This document shows positions 8,363 to 16,624 of a stretch of DNA of 64,000 bases, one piece after another. The notes under the pieces were generated by a model, which was not told where the DNA came from, did not search any database, and worked only from the letters and a program-made list of their open reading frames with translations. Every line of letters begins with the position of its first letter. Within the stretch, counting starts at the first letter, position 1. Location: the NCBI RefSeq assembly GCF_014656135.1, contig NZ_BNBV01000017.1, forward strand, positions 1 through 64,000. Reading direction: 5' to 3'. This DNA comes from Streptomyces thermodiastaticus (lineage in GTDB: Bacteria > Actinomycetota > Actinomycetes > Streptomycetales > Streptomycetaceae). A program made the translations under genes and the position numbers.

Positions 8363-9328
8363 GTGCCCGTGCCGTCCTCCCGCCGTCCGACCCGTGTCGC
8401 TGTCCTCGTGCTCGAAGGCGCCAAACCGCTCGACGTGGGCATCCCCGCCCAGGTGTTCAACACCCGGGCCAGCATGCCGTACGAGGTCCGGGTGTGCGGC
8501 GCCGCGCCCGGCGTGATCACCGGTGGTGACGGGCTGTCGTACACCGTCGCCCACGGTCTGGAGGCGCTGGAGTGGGCCGAGATCGTCTTCGTGCCCGGCT
8601 ACCGCTTCCCCGACCGGGAGGAGCCGCCGCCGGCCGTGGTGGAGGCGCTGCTCGCCGCCCATGACCGGGGCGTCCGTCTCGCGGCCATCTCCACGGGTGC
8701 CTTCGCCCTGGCGGCCACGGGACTGCTCGACGGCCGGCGCGCCACGACCCACTGGCACTACACCCGGGCGCTCGCGGAGAAGCACCCGCGGATCCGGGTC
8801 GACGAGAACGTGCTGTTCGTGGACGAGGGCAGTGTGCTGACCTCGGCCGGCGCCGCCTCCGGGATCGACCTGTGCCTGCACATCGTGCGCGCGGACCTGG
8901 GCGTGGCCGCCTCCCACCACGCCGCCCGGCGCCTGGTCGCGGCCCCCTACCGCAGCGGCGGCCAGGCGCAGTACGTGCCGCGCAGCGTGCCCGAGCCGCT
9001 GGGGGAGCGGTTCGCCGCCACCCGCGAGTGGGCGCTGCACCGGCTCCACGAACGCCTCACCCTGGAGGAACTCGCCCGCCACGCGGGCGTGTCGGAGCGC
9101 ACCCTGTCGCGGCGCTTCGTCGAGGACACCGGCTGCACGCCGATGCAGTGGGTGCTGCGGGCCCGGATCGACGTGGCCCGTGAACTGCTGGAGCGTTCCC
9201 AGCGCAGCGTCGAGCAGATCGCCTCTGACGTCGGCCTGGGCACCGGCGCCAATCTGCGGCTGCACTTCCAGCGCATCCTCGGCACCACGCCGAGCGAGTA
9301 CCGCCGCACCTTCACCCGCGGCCGGTAG
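8363..9328 (+). CDS. GlxA-type transcriptional regulator (DJ-1/PfpI domain plus AraC HTH)
   Basis: About 321 residues. Residues 8-175 form a DJ-1/PfpI-like amidotransferase domain (VAVLVLEGAKPLDVGIPAQVF; later RLAAISTGAFALAATGLLDG, where the nucleophile cysteine of true DJ-1 enzymes is replaced, as usual in GlxA regulators). The C-terminal 100 residues hold two AraC helix-turn-helix motifs: LEELARHAGVSERTLSRRF and VEQIASDVGLGTGANLRLHF, ending PSEYRRTF. Such proteins sense small ligands and activate neighbouring genes. The start could be GTG at 8363 or 8369; neither has a clear ribosome site, so the transcript may be leaderless. The GAPDH gene lies downstream on the same strand and may be linked. 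Confidence 0.88.
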   Translation: MPVPSSRRPTRVAVLVLEGAKPLDVGIPAQVFNTRASMPYEVRVCGAAPGVITGGDGLSYTVAHGLEALEWAEIVFVPGYRFPDREEPPPAVVEALLAAHDRGVRLAAISTGAFALAATGLLDGRRATTHWHYTRALAEKHPRIRVDENVLFVDEGSVLTSAGAASGIDLCLHIVRADLGVAASHHAARRLVAAPYRSGGQAQYVPRSVPEPLGERFAATREWALHRLHERLTLEELARHAGVSERTLSRRFVEDTGCTPMQWVLRARIDVARELLERSQRSVEQIASDVGLGTGANLRLHFQRILGTTPSEYRRTFTRGR

Positions 9329-9410
9329 TGCAGGGCGCCCGGCAGCGCTTGGGTACTGCCCCCGGACCCCCGTCGGCCACGGCTCGCCGCACGCCGCAGG
9401 GCCTGGCGGG

Positions 9411-9425
9411 ATCGTTGTGAACGAT
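9411..9425. promoter_or_regulatory. Perfect inverted repeat upstream of GAPDH
   Basis: ATCGTT, three bases, AACGAT form a perfect 15-base dyad 70 bases before the GAPDH start. It could be an operator, perhaps for the GlxA-type regulator just upstream; that is inference from position. Confidence 0.4.
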
Positions 9426-9494
9426 GGCGATGGCGCCGCTGTCTGGCCGTGTTCCCGCTCGCCACCCTGGTGGGCGAGAACAGAAGGGACGGAC

Positions 9495-10499
9495 ATGACC
9501 CGCATCGCCATCAACGGCTTCGGCCGCATCGGCCGCACTGTGCTGCGCGCCCTGCTGGAGCGGAACAGCACGCTGGAGATCGTTGCCGTCAACGACCTCG
9601 CCGACCCGGTCACGCTGGCGCGGCTGCTCTCCTTCGACACCACCGCCGGCCGGCTCGGCCGCCCGGTGGAGGCCGACGGGGACACGCTCGTCGTCGACGG
9701 CCGCCGCATCCGGGTGCTCGCCGAGCGCGAGCCGGGCCGGCTGCCCTGGGCGGAGCTCGGCGTCGGCATCGTGCTGGAGGCCACCGGCCGCTTCACCGCC
9801 GCCGAGGCGGCCCGCGCCCACCTGGACGCGGGTGCGAAGAGGGTCCTGGTCGGTGCCCCGTCGGACGGCGCCGACGTCACGATCGCCTACGGCGTCAACA
9901 CCGACGCCTACGACCCGCAGCTGCACACGGTCGTGTCCAACGCCTCCTGCACCACCAACGCGCTCGCGCCGCTGGCCGCCGTCCTCGACGACCTCGCCGG
10001 CATCGAGCACGGCTTCATGACGACGGTGCACGCCTACACCCAGGAGCAGAACCTGCAGGACGGGCCGCACCGCGACGCCCGCCGCGCCCGCGCCGCCGCC
10101 GTCAACATCGTGCCGACCACCACCGGCGCGGCCAAGGCGATCGGCCTGGTGCTGCCGAACCTGGACGGCAAGCTGTCGGGCGACTCGATCCGGGTGCCCG
10201 TCCCGGTCGGCTCCCTCGTCGAGCTCAACACCACCGTCGCCCGCGACGTGAGCCGTGAGGAGGTGCTGCGGGCCTACCGTGCGGCGGCCGACGGGCCGCT
10301 CGCCGGCATCCTCGAATACTCCGAGGACCCGCTCGTCTCCTCCGACATCGTGGGCAACCCGGCCTCGTCGGTCTTCGACTCCGCCCTCACCCGTGTCGAC
10401 GGACGGCATGTGAAGGTCGTGGCCTGGTACGACAACGAGTGGGGCTTCTCCCACCGGGTGATCGACACCCTGGAACTCCTCGCGTCGTCCACGAACTGA
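9495..10499 (+). CDS. gap: Glyceraldehyde-3-phosphate dehydrogenase, type I
   Basis: The 334-residue protein is a complete phosphorylating GAPDH. The dinucleotide fold starts INGFGRIGRTVLRALLE (residues 6-22). NDLAD at 33-37 carries the aspartate that favours NAD. The catalytic cysteine is C152 in SNASCTTN and the partner histidine is H179 in TTVHAYT. The C-terminal WYDNEWGFSHRVIDT closes the fold. It converts glyceraldehyde-3-phosphate to 1,3-bisphosphoglycerate in glycolysis and gluconeogenesis. AGAAGGGACGG is a good ribosome site. It is not next to pgk or tpi, so this is probably a secondary paralogue rather than the main glycolytic copy; its proximity to a GlxA-type regulator hints at conditional use. 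Confidence 0.95.
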   Translation: MTRIAINGFGRIGRTVLRALLERNSTLEIVAVNDLADPVTLARLLSFDTTAGRLGRPVEADGDTLVVDGRRIRVLAEREPGRLPWAELGVGIVLEATGRFTAAEAARAHLDAGAKRVLVGAPSDGADVTIAYGVNTDAYDPQLHTVVSNASCTTNALAPLAAVLDDLAGIEHGFMTTVHAYTQEQNLQDGPHRDARRARAAAVNIVPTTTGAAKAIGLVLPNLDGKLSGDSIRVPVPVGSLVELNTTVARDVSREEVLRAYRAAADGPLAGILEYSEDPLVSSDIVGNPASSVFDSALTRVDGRHVKVVAWYDNEWGFSHRVIDTLELLASSTN

Positions 10500-10545
10500 C
10501 CCGACCGCTGCCCGCCCCGGCCCGCACCCTCCCCGCGGAGCCGGA

Positions 10546-10589
10546 CGGCGCGGCGCCCGGGCCTGTGCGCCTGCCCGGGCGCCGCGCCG
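10546..10589. terminator. Strong bidirectional hairpin
   Basis: Sixteen-base perfectly complementary arms (10546-10561 and 10574-10589) with a 12-base loop sit between the GAPDH stop and the converging stop of the small secreted protein gene. No U-tract is visible. Confidence 0.7.
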
Positions 10590-10611
10590 GAGCAGCCGGC
10601 CCGGTCGAGCG

Positions 10612-10935
10612 TCAGCACACGGCGGTCCGGTCGTACTGACCGAGGACCCCCTCGTAGATGTAGAGCTTGCTCGCTCCGGCCGCCAGCTTGTAGCAAGGGC
10701 TGTCGCCGGCGTACTTGACGACGACCTGGACCCGCATGGTCTTGCCGCAGTTGTTGGTCAGATGCACGTCGAATCCCTCGGGAGTGTTCGTCACGTACCG
10801 ACCGATGCAGGCCGGTGCGGTGCCGCCGGCCGCGGGCGCGGCGGGGGCCGCGGACGCCGCCGGGGCGGTCGCGACGAGCGCACCGGTGAGAACGGCCGCC
10901 GTCACCGCGGCGACACCTGCTGCACGCATGCCCAT
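10612..10935 (-). CDS. Small secreted four-cysteine protein, tendamistat-like
   Basis: About 107 residues. The N-terminal 30 residues form a signal peptide (MRAAGVAAVTAAVLTGALVA, then an alanine-rich cleavage region). The mature part of about 70 residues has four cysteines. Their order and spacing (20, 18 and 26 residues apart) resemble the alpha-amylase inhibitor tendamistat (16, 18, 28), and NNCGKTMRVQVVVKYAG followed by PCYKLAAG resembles its strands. The inhibitory WRY triplet of tendamistat is absent, so amylase inhibition is doubtful. The start could be ATG 10935 or 10929; GAGGAGG precedes both. It stands alone after the GAPDH terminator. Confidence in a secreted beta-sandwich protein is good, in the family moderate. 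Confidence 0.65.
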   Translation of the reverse strand: MGMRAAGVAAVTAAVLTGALVATAPAASAAPAAPAAGGTAPACIGRYVTNTPEGFDVHLTNNCGKTMRVQVVVKYAGDSPCYKLAAGASKLYIYEGVLGQYDRTAVC

Positions 10936-11309
10936 GGTTCCTCCTCGTCCTGTCGTGGTCCGGATCACCGGGGCGGCAGCCACGGCGGTTGCCGTCGCCC
11001 GGCGGGCCGTCAGCCGACTGCCCGCGGCATCAGCCTGCCCGCGGCCGGCCGCCCGGGGAGCGGAGGCGGGGGCACGTGGGGATCAGCAGGGACACCAGGG
11101 CGCTGACCTGCACGAACGGTGGTGCCCCTGACGACGGGACGGGACGGGGAGAGCAGCGCGCCGGCACCCTCGGCTTGGGGCACCGCAGCGCCTCACCGCG
11201 CCATGCGGCGGAGGCGGACCCGGCTGGGCCGGAACGCTTGATGAGACGCATCTCTCAGCATTCGAGATGTCTGTACGGTGCATGCTCGTCTCGTCGTACG
11301 CTTCCGGAC

Positions 11310-11393
11310 ATGTTCGGACCTGCCCGCGGCCTCGTCATGGTGCTCTTCGCAGCCACCTGCTGGAGCGTCGACGACGCCCTCTGTCGCCGCTGA
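11310..11393 (+). CDS. Candidate cysteine-containing leader peptide
   Basis: A 27-codon frame ending CWSVDDALCRR, followed at once by strong hairpins and then by a sulfur-transporter gene. Streptomyces sulfur genes are often preceded by short putative leader peptides ending in a similar ALCR-type sequence. If ribosome pausing at the two cysteine codons reports cysteine supply, it could control the downstream gene. No clear ribosome site precedes the ATG at 11310; the frame is open back to 11241, so the true start may be elsewhere. Supported by position, ending and cysteines, not by any experiment. Confidence 0.45.
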   Translation: MFGPARGLVMVLFAATCWSVDDALCRR

Positions 11394-11401
11394 TGCGAGC
11401 C

Positions 11402-11470
11402 GGGGCCCGCGCGGGCCCCGCCTCAGAGCCAGTCCTGCCCTGCCCTGAGCATGCGGGACCGCCTGCTCAG
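11402..11470 (+). promoter_or_regulatory. Two hairpins between leader peptide and yeeE, possible attenuator
   Basis: GGGGCCCGCGCGGGCCCC at 11402-11419 is self-complementary over all 18 bases and starts nine bases after the leader stop codon. A second stem pairs CTGAGCA (11445-11451) with TGCTCAG (11464-11470). Together they fit a translation-linked attenuator; alternative pairings have not been computed. Confidence 0.45.
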
Positions 11471-11527
11471 GAGGTCTTCGCCGCCGCCCGACCGTCCGAC
11501 GCCGTCGTCCGTTCCCGGAGAACCCCG

Positions 11528-12808
11528 TTGACCACCGTCCCGCCTGCGGGCGCGCCCCCGCGCGCTGCCCTGCTCGCCCCCGCCCCCACCAGCCGTCCCG
11601 CGCCCCAGGCGCCGGCCGCCCCTGCCGTCCGGTGGGTGCCGCTGGCCGTCGCCGCCGTGATCGGCGCGGCGCTGACCGCGTACGTCTTCGCCGAGCACGG
11701 CGCCCGGCCCGGCGTGCTGCTGCTGCTCGGCCTGGGGCTGGGCTTCGCCCTGTTCCACTCCCGTTTCGGCTTCACCTCAACCTGGCGGCAGCTCATCGCC
11801 GTCGGCAACGGCACCGGCCTGCGCGCCCACACCCTGCTGCTGGGCACCACCGCCACGCTGTTCGCCCTGATCATCGGCACCGGCACCGGCCTGTTCGGAT
11901 CGGTGCCGCAGCCCAGCGGCGGTGCGCTCGGCGTCGGCCTGATCGTCGGCTCCTTCGTCTTCGCCGTCGGCATGCAGCTCGGTGGTGCCTGCGCCTCCGG
12001 CACCCTGTTCTCCGTCGGCTCCGGACACGGCGCGGTGCTGCTCACCCTCATCGGCTTCATCGCCGGCTCCACCCTCGCGGCTTGGCAGTACGGCCTGTGG
12101 GGCGACCTTCCCGCCTTCGACGCGTACGTCCTGTCCGACCACATCGGCTGGTTCGGCTCGTGGCTCGTCACGGTGGCCGCGCTGGCCGTGATCTGGTGGG
12201 TGACCCGCCGGGTGCAGGCCCGGCGCAACCCGCCGCCGGTCTCCGCCCCGCCCTCCGCACGCGGAACGCCGGCCCGCGCCGTCCGCGGTTCCTGGCCGCT
12301 CGCCGTCGGCGCCGTGGCCCTGTCGGTGCTGGGCGCCGGCGTGCTGCTGGTCTCCGGTGGTGCCTGGGGCATCACCAGCGCTTTCGCGCTGTGGGGATCC
12401 AAGATCGCCGGGTATCTCGGTGCCTCGCCGGAGACGTGGGAGTTCTGGCAGCGGCCGGGCAGTGCCGCGCAGCTGTCCGGGCCGGTGCTCGCGGACAAGA
12501 CCAGCCTCACCGACATCGGCATCATCATCGGCGCCGCGCTCGCCGCGTCGGCGGGCGGTGTATGGGTGCTGCACCGGTCCATCCCGTGGCGCACCGCCGT
12601 CGCCTCCGTGCTGGGCGGCGTCCTGATGGGCATCGGCGCTCGGATGGCCGGCGGCTGCAACATCGGCGCCTACCTGGCGGGCATCGCCTCCGGATCGCTG
12701 CACGGCTGGATCTGGGGTGCCTGCGCCCTCGTCGGCACCTGGGCGGGCTTGCGGCTGCGCCCGCTGTTCGGCCTCGGCAACCCCAAGCCGACGGACAGCG
12801 TCTGCTGA
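11528..12808 (+). CDS. YeeE/YedE-family sulfur transporter
   Basis: About 426 residues with roughly ten membrane helices in two related halves. Each half holds the family's cysteine loop: GGACASGTLFSVGSG (near residue 155) and AGGCNIGAYLAGIASGS (near 380). In the characterised YeeE these cysteines relay thiosulfate across the membrane, so uptake of thiosulfate or a related sulfur compound is likely. The chosen start is TTG at 11528, with GGAG at 11517-11520 seven bases before it; the frame is open to 11267, but that part overlaps the leader region and codes an unlikely sequence. The first 35 residues are proline/alanine-rich. A cysteine-containing leader frame and hairpins precede it, suggesting control by cysteine supply. 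Confidence 0.88.
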   Translation: MTTVPPAGAPPRAALLAPAPTSRPAPQAPAAPAVRWVPLAVAAVIGAALTAYVFAEHGARPGVLLLLGLGLGFALFHSRFGFTSTWRQLIAVGNGTGLRAHTLLLGTTATLFALIIGTGTGLFGSVPQPSGGALGVGLIVGSFVFAVGMQLGGACASGTLFSVGSGHGAVLLTLIGFIAGSTLAAWQYGLWGDLPAFDAYVLSDHIGWFGSWLVTVAALAVIWWVTRRVQARRNPPPVSAPPSARGTPARAVRGSWPLAVGAVALSVLGAGVLLVSGGAWGITSAFALWGSKIAGYLGASPETWEFWQRPGSAAQLSGPVLADKTSLTDIGIIIGAALAASAGGVWVLHRSIPWRTAVASVLGGVLMGIGARMAGGCNIGAYLAGIASGSLHGWIWGACALVGTWAGLRLRPLFGLGNPKPTDSVC

Positions 12809-12823
12809 ACGAACCGGCCGAAG

Positions 12824-12855
12824 CGCCCGGCGTCCCCTGGGACGCCGGGCGTTTT
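12824..12855 (+). terminator. Intrinsic terminator after yeeE
   Basis: Thirteen-base arms (12824-12836 and 12839-12851) form a near loop-less GC stem followed by TTTT at 12852-12855, sixteen bases after the yeeE stop. This is one of the few classical terminators in the window. Confidence 0.85.
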
Positions 12856-12974
12856 CGCTGTCCGCGGGAAGGCGGCCGGGGCGGCGTCGGCGACGCTTGC
12901 CGGCCCGCACGGCACCCGCTGCACGCCCGCCGGTCCTGTACTGCCGGCCGGCGCGGTCCTCGGCCCGCCTGCGC

Positions 12975-13616
12975 TCAGCCGGTGGTCCGCCGGCAGTGCA
13001 GGAACAGATGGGGCTCGGGCGTCGCACCGGGAGCCGCGGGGGTGAACAGGTGGGTCTGCCGCGAGAGCACCGTGAGCCCCGCGGCGGTGGCCATACGGAC
13101 GAAGCCCTCCTCGTCGAAGCTGGTCACCCGCACCGGCTGCCCCAGAAAGATCCCGTCGGCCATTTCCACGTCGAGCGGGACGGTGGCCAGCACCACGATG
13201 CCGGACGGCCGCACGGCCCGCACCAGACGCCGCACGACGGCCTCCTGGTCGCGGCGGGACATCTGCAGCAGGGCGAAGTAGACGCAGACCGCGTCGAAGG
13301 AGCCCTCGGCGAGCGGCAGGTCGCGGATGTCGGCGCACCGGAAGGAGGCCTGCGGCACCTGCCGTGCCGCCAGCTCGGCCATCACCGGTGACACATCGAC
13401 GCCCAGCACCTCGTGCCCCGCCGCGGCGAGCGTGGCCGCGGTGGGCCGCCCCGTCCCGCTGCCCACGTCCAGGACCCGGCTGTGCGGGCCGAGGTGCGCC
13501 GACAGCCACTCCAGCGACGCGCGGTGGGCCGCGGAATGCGCGAAGGCCTGTTCGTACCGGATCCTCAGGGCGTCGAACACGGCCGCCGCCTGCGATCCTG
13601 CGTCCCGATCGGTCAC
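12975..13616 (-). CDS. Class I SAM-dependent methyltransferase
   Basis: A 213-residue soluble protein with the Rossmann methyltransferase motifs: RVLDVGSGTGRPTAATLAAAGHEVLGVDVS (in part) for the SAM-binding glycine loop and acidic end of strand 2, FRCADIRDLPLAEGSFDAVCVYFALLQM for motifs II and III, then VRPSGIVVLATVP. The C-terminal part is typical of small-molecule methyltransferases, and the substrate cannot be told. The frame is open to 14042, but GTG 13616 with GGGAGGAG upstream is the sensible start. It is divergent from the small membrane protein at 13804 and converges on yeeE. Confidence 0.85.
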   Translation of the reverse strand: MTDRDAGSQAAAVFDALRIRYEQAFAHSAAHRASLEWLSAHLGPHSRVLDVGSGTGRPTAATLAAAGHEVLGVDVSPVMAELAARQVPQASFRCADIRDLPLAEGSFDAVCVYFALLQMSRRDQEAVVRRLVRAVRPSGIVVLATVPLDVEMADGIFLGQPVRVTSFDEEGFVRMATAAGLTVLSRQTHLFTPAAPGATPEPHLFLHCRRTTG

Positions 13617-13803
13617 GGTGCTCCTCCCGCGCGGCTTCCTGCCTGCCGCTCCTCCTCGTGCCTGCCCTTCCCGCGCGGCCTTCATGTGCCGCGGGCCGTG
13701 TCCCAGCAGGCCGCGGGACCCGCTCGACATGCGAGGTACGCCATTCGGCGGCATCCTGAATGCGACCCGGACAGGTCCCACAGGCCGACCTTGGGGAGGT
13801 GCT

Positions 13804-13944
13804 GTGATCCTGCTCGCCCTGCTCGTCCCGGCCCTGGCGATGGCGCTTCTTTTCGGCACGACCGCACTCGAGGAACTTCTCTTCCCGCGTTCCGCAGCCG
13901 ACGAGGACACGGACACGAACGGCCACCACACCGGCGAACCGTGA
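13804..13944 (+). CDS. Small single-span membrane protein
   Basis: A 46-residue frame: residues 1-22 form one hydrophobic helix (ILLALLVPALAMALLFGTT), followed by LEELLFPRSA and an acidic, polar tail with DEDTDTNG. The GTG start at 13804 is preceded by GGGGAGG with 4-5 bases spacing, which supports translation. Similar short proteins are common in Streptomyces genomes but have no known function. It stands alone between the divergent methyltransferase gene and the carbonic anhydrase. Confidence 0.65.
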   Translation: MILLALLVPALAMALLFGTTALEELLFPRSAADEDTDTNGHHTGEP

Positions 13945-14090
13945 CAGCCCTGCTGTGCGCGAGAGGCTCCGTCCAAGGACGGAGCCTCACGTACGTCACA
14001 GCGGGCGACGGCACGTGCGTCGTGCGGGGAGACGGCGCACACGCCGTGCGGGGAGCGGCGTGCCGGGCCCGGTACGCGCCGCCGGCCGTC

Positions 14091-14735
14091 TCACACCGCG
14101 GCGTCGGTGGCCGGCTCCAGACCCCGGGTGGTGATCAGGTGGGCGGTGCCGTCGACCAGCCGGTAGGACAGGCCCACCACGGCGGCACGGCCGGCCGCCA
14201 CCGCGTCGGCCAGGGCACGGGAGCGGTCCAGCAGCAGATCCACGGACCGGCGCACATGCTCCGCTATGAAGTCGGCGTCCTCGGTGTGACCGGCGGCACG
14301 GGAGACCAGCACGCTCGGAGTGACCCGCTCGATCACGTCCCGCACATATCCGCCGGCGGTCGTGCCGTTCATGACGGCGGCCCGGGTCGCCGCGACCGCG
14401 CCGCAGGAGTCGTGCCCCAGCACCACCACCAGCGGGCAGCCGAGCACCTCCACGCCGTACTCGATGCTGCCCAGCACCTCCGGCCCCATGACGTGGCCCG
14501 CGGTCCGCACCACGAACAGGTCGCCCAGGCCGCGGTCGAAGATGATCTCGGCGGCGAGCCGGGAGTCGGAACAGCCGAACAGCACCGCGAAGGGATGCTG
14601 CACCGGCGCTGTCTCGGTGCGGCGGGCGGCATCCTGGTTGGGGTGCTCGGGGGAGCCCGTGACGAAGCGCTGATTGCCGGCCATCAGCAGGTCGAAGGCT
14701 TCGCGCGGCGTCGGGGAGGGCGGCGTCGAGGTCAT
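14091..14735 (-). CDS. Beta-class carbonic anhydrase
   Basis: This 214-residue enzyme interconverts CO2 and bicarbonate. The zinc ligands are visible: C55 and D57 with R59 in GCSDSRL, then H108 and C111 in VLGHDSCGAV. RTAGHV and the glycine-rich stretch GPEVLGSIEYGVEVLG are standard for the beta class. It is cytoplasmic, with no signal peptide. The ATG at 14735 agrees with the family's length. It lies alone, and about 240 bases without an evident gene (14736-14979) separate it from the oxidase gene on the same strand. Bicarbonate supply for carboxylases is the usual role. Confidence 0.95.
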   Translation of the reverse strand: MTSTPPSPTPREAFDLLMAGNQRFVTGSPEHPNQDAARRTETAPVQHPFAVLFGCSDSRLAAEIIFDRGLGDLFVVRTAGHVMGPEVLGSIEYGVEVLGCPLVVVLGHDSCGAVAATRAAVMNGTTAGGYVRDVIERVTPSVLVSRAAGHTEDADFIAEHVRRSVDLLLDRSRALADAVAAGRAAVVGLSYRLVDGTAHLITTRGLEPATDAAV

Positions 14736-14979
14736 GAGCGAAGCCTACGGAACGCCGTGACCTCGCGCATCGGTGCGTCCGGCGCCGTCCCTGCGGTCGC
14801 CCGCGCAGGTCCGGCCGCCCGCTGTGAACGCACCCACGGGACCGCCCGCCCCCGGCGCGCCGGGCGGCCGCCCGGATCCGGCGCGGGCACGCGCAGCCGT
14901 GTCCGCCGCCGTCACCGACCCGGCGGACACGGCCGGACCTCGCCCGCCGCGGAGCCGCGGCGAGATCCGGTCCGACGCG

Positions 14980-16386
14980 TCAGCTCCCCGTGTGCAGGGC
15001 CACCACCTTGCCCGGGTTGAACAGGTGCTCCGGGTCCAGCGCGTCCTTGATCGCCCGGTTCAGCGCCATCACCTCCGGGCCCAGCTCGTCGGCCAGACCC
15101 TCCCGCTTGAGCAGGCCCACCCCGTGCTCCCCGGTGACCGTGCCGCCCAGCGCCAGGGCCTCGGCGATGATGTCGTGGAACGCGGCCTGTGCCCGCTTCC
15201 TGGCCTCTTCGTCCCCGGGCGGGGTGATCAGCAGCGGGTGCAGATTGCCGTCACCGGCGTGCGCGATGTTCGCGATGAGCGTCTCGTGCCGGGCCGCGAT
15301 CGCGTCGATGCGCCCCAGCATCTCCGGCACCGCCGCCTTGGGCACGCACACGTCCTCCGTCAGCACCGGACCGAGCCGCTCCAGCGCCGGATAGGCCAGG
15401 CGGCGGGCCTCGAACAGGGCGTCGGCCTCCTGCTGGTCGGTGGAGCGGACGGCGTATGTGGCACCGGCCTCGGCGAAGCAGCGCCGCATGGCCTCCGCCT
15501 CTTCCTCCCCGGCGGGGCCCGGGGCGTCCGTGCGGCCCAGCAGCACCACGTCGGCCTCGGTCGACAGTCCCATGTTCTTCCACGCGTCGACCGCCGCGAG
15601 GCAGTGCCGGTCGACCAGCTCCAGCGCCGACGGGGTCAGCCCCGCGGCGCCCACCGCGGCCACGGCACGGCCGGCGTCCACCGTCGAGGAGAAATACCCG
15701 GCCACGGTGTGCTCGGGCAGCCGGCGCGGCCGCAGCCGCAGCGTCACCTCGGTGATCACCCCCAGGGTGCCCTCCGAGCCCACCATCAGCGCGGTCAGGT
15801 CGTAGCCGGCCACACCTTTGGCGGTGCGGCGGCCGACCTGGACCAGCTCTCCGGCCGCGGTGACGAACTCAAGGCCCAGCACGTAGTCCCGGGTGACGCC
15901 GTACTTCACACAGCACAGACCGCCCGCGTTGGTCGCCACGTTGCCGCCGATCGTCGACCAGGGCGCGCTGGCGGGATCCGGCGGGTACCACAGTCCCTGC
16001 TCGGCGCAGGCGGCCCGCAGATGATCGTTGACCACGCCCGGCTCCACCACCGCCAGCCGCTCCAGCGGGTCGATCTTCTTGATGGTCGTCATCGTCTCGG
16101 TGGACAGGACGACGCAGCCGTCCACCGCGTTGGCACCGCCGGACAGGCCGGTGCCCGCGCCCCGGGTGACGATCGGCACCCGGAAGTCCCGGCAGGCCCT
16201 CACCACGCGCTGCACCTCCGCGGCCGTCCGCGGACGGACGAGAGCGAGGGGCGTGCCGTACGGCGCCCACTCGGCCTCGTCGTGGGCGTAGCCGGCGGTC
16301 ACCGCCGGGTCCGTCGACAGCCGCCCGGGCGGCAGCTCGCGGTCCAGCCGCTCGGTCAGGGCACGGGTCGTCGAGTCATCGCGCAT
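14980..16386 (-). CDS. FAD-linked 2-hydroxyacid oxidase, GlcD type
   Basis: The 468-residue protein has the PCMH FAD-binding domain in its first 220 residues (VPIVTRGAGTGLSGGANAVDG, then STIGGNVATNAGGLCCVKYG, then GYDLTALMVGSEGTLGVITEV) and the FAD-oxidase C domain afterwards, with NIAHAGDGNLHP and GTVTGEHGVGLLKRE near the end, where the histidines bind metal and substrate. This is the glycolate oxidase GlcD/D-lactate dehydrogenase subfamily. Without GlcE or GlcF next to it, a stand-alone D-2-hydroxyacid dehydrogenase is the best guess. It is divergent from the phosphatase gene at 16625. Confidence 0.9.
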   Translation of the reverse strand: MRDDSTTRALTERLDRELPPGRLSTDPAVTAGYAHDEAEWAPYGTPLALVRPRTAAEVQRVVRACRDFRVPIVTRGAGTGLSGGANAVDGCVVLSTETMTTIKKIDPLERLAVVEPGVVNDHLRAACAEQGLWYPPDPASAPWSTIGGNVATNAGGLCCVKYGVTRDYVLGLEFVTAAGELVQVGRRTAKGVAGYDLTALMVGSEGTLGVITEVTLRLRPRRLPEHTVAGYFSSTVDAGRAVAAVGAAGLTPSALELVDRHCLAAVDAWKNMGLSTEADVVLLGRTDAPGPAGEEEAEAMRRCFAEAGATYAVRSTDQQEADALFEARRLAYPALERLGPVLTEDVCVPKAAVPEMLGRIDAIAARHETLIANIAHAGDGNLHPLLITPPGDEEARKRAQAAFHDIIAEALALGGTVTGEHGVGLLKREGLADELGPEVMALNRAIKDALDPEHLFNPGKVVALHTGS

Positions 16387-16624
16387 GACAGCTCACGCTA
16401 GACGGCGTGCCACCCACCGGGACAGGGCCCCGACGCCCCGGCATGCCCGGGTGACGCACCGCACACCGGTCTCCCGGACCGGCCGGCCTCCCGGCGGGCC
16501 CCGTGCACGGCCCGCTCCCGCACCGCTCGTGGTGGGTCTTCTCGTGCCGCCGCCCGCCCGGACGTGCTTACCTTGAGGTTGGACCGCACGACGCAGGTCG
16601 TCCTCCGCTCGCATCAGGAGCACC

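Noticed and set aside
9457..9479. A hairpin hiding the GAPDH ribosome site
   Set aside because: The pairing CTCGCCACC with GGTGGGCGAG needs a bulge and the ribosome site stays outside; too weak to claim.
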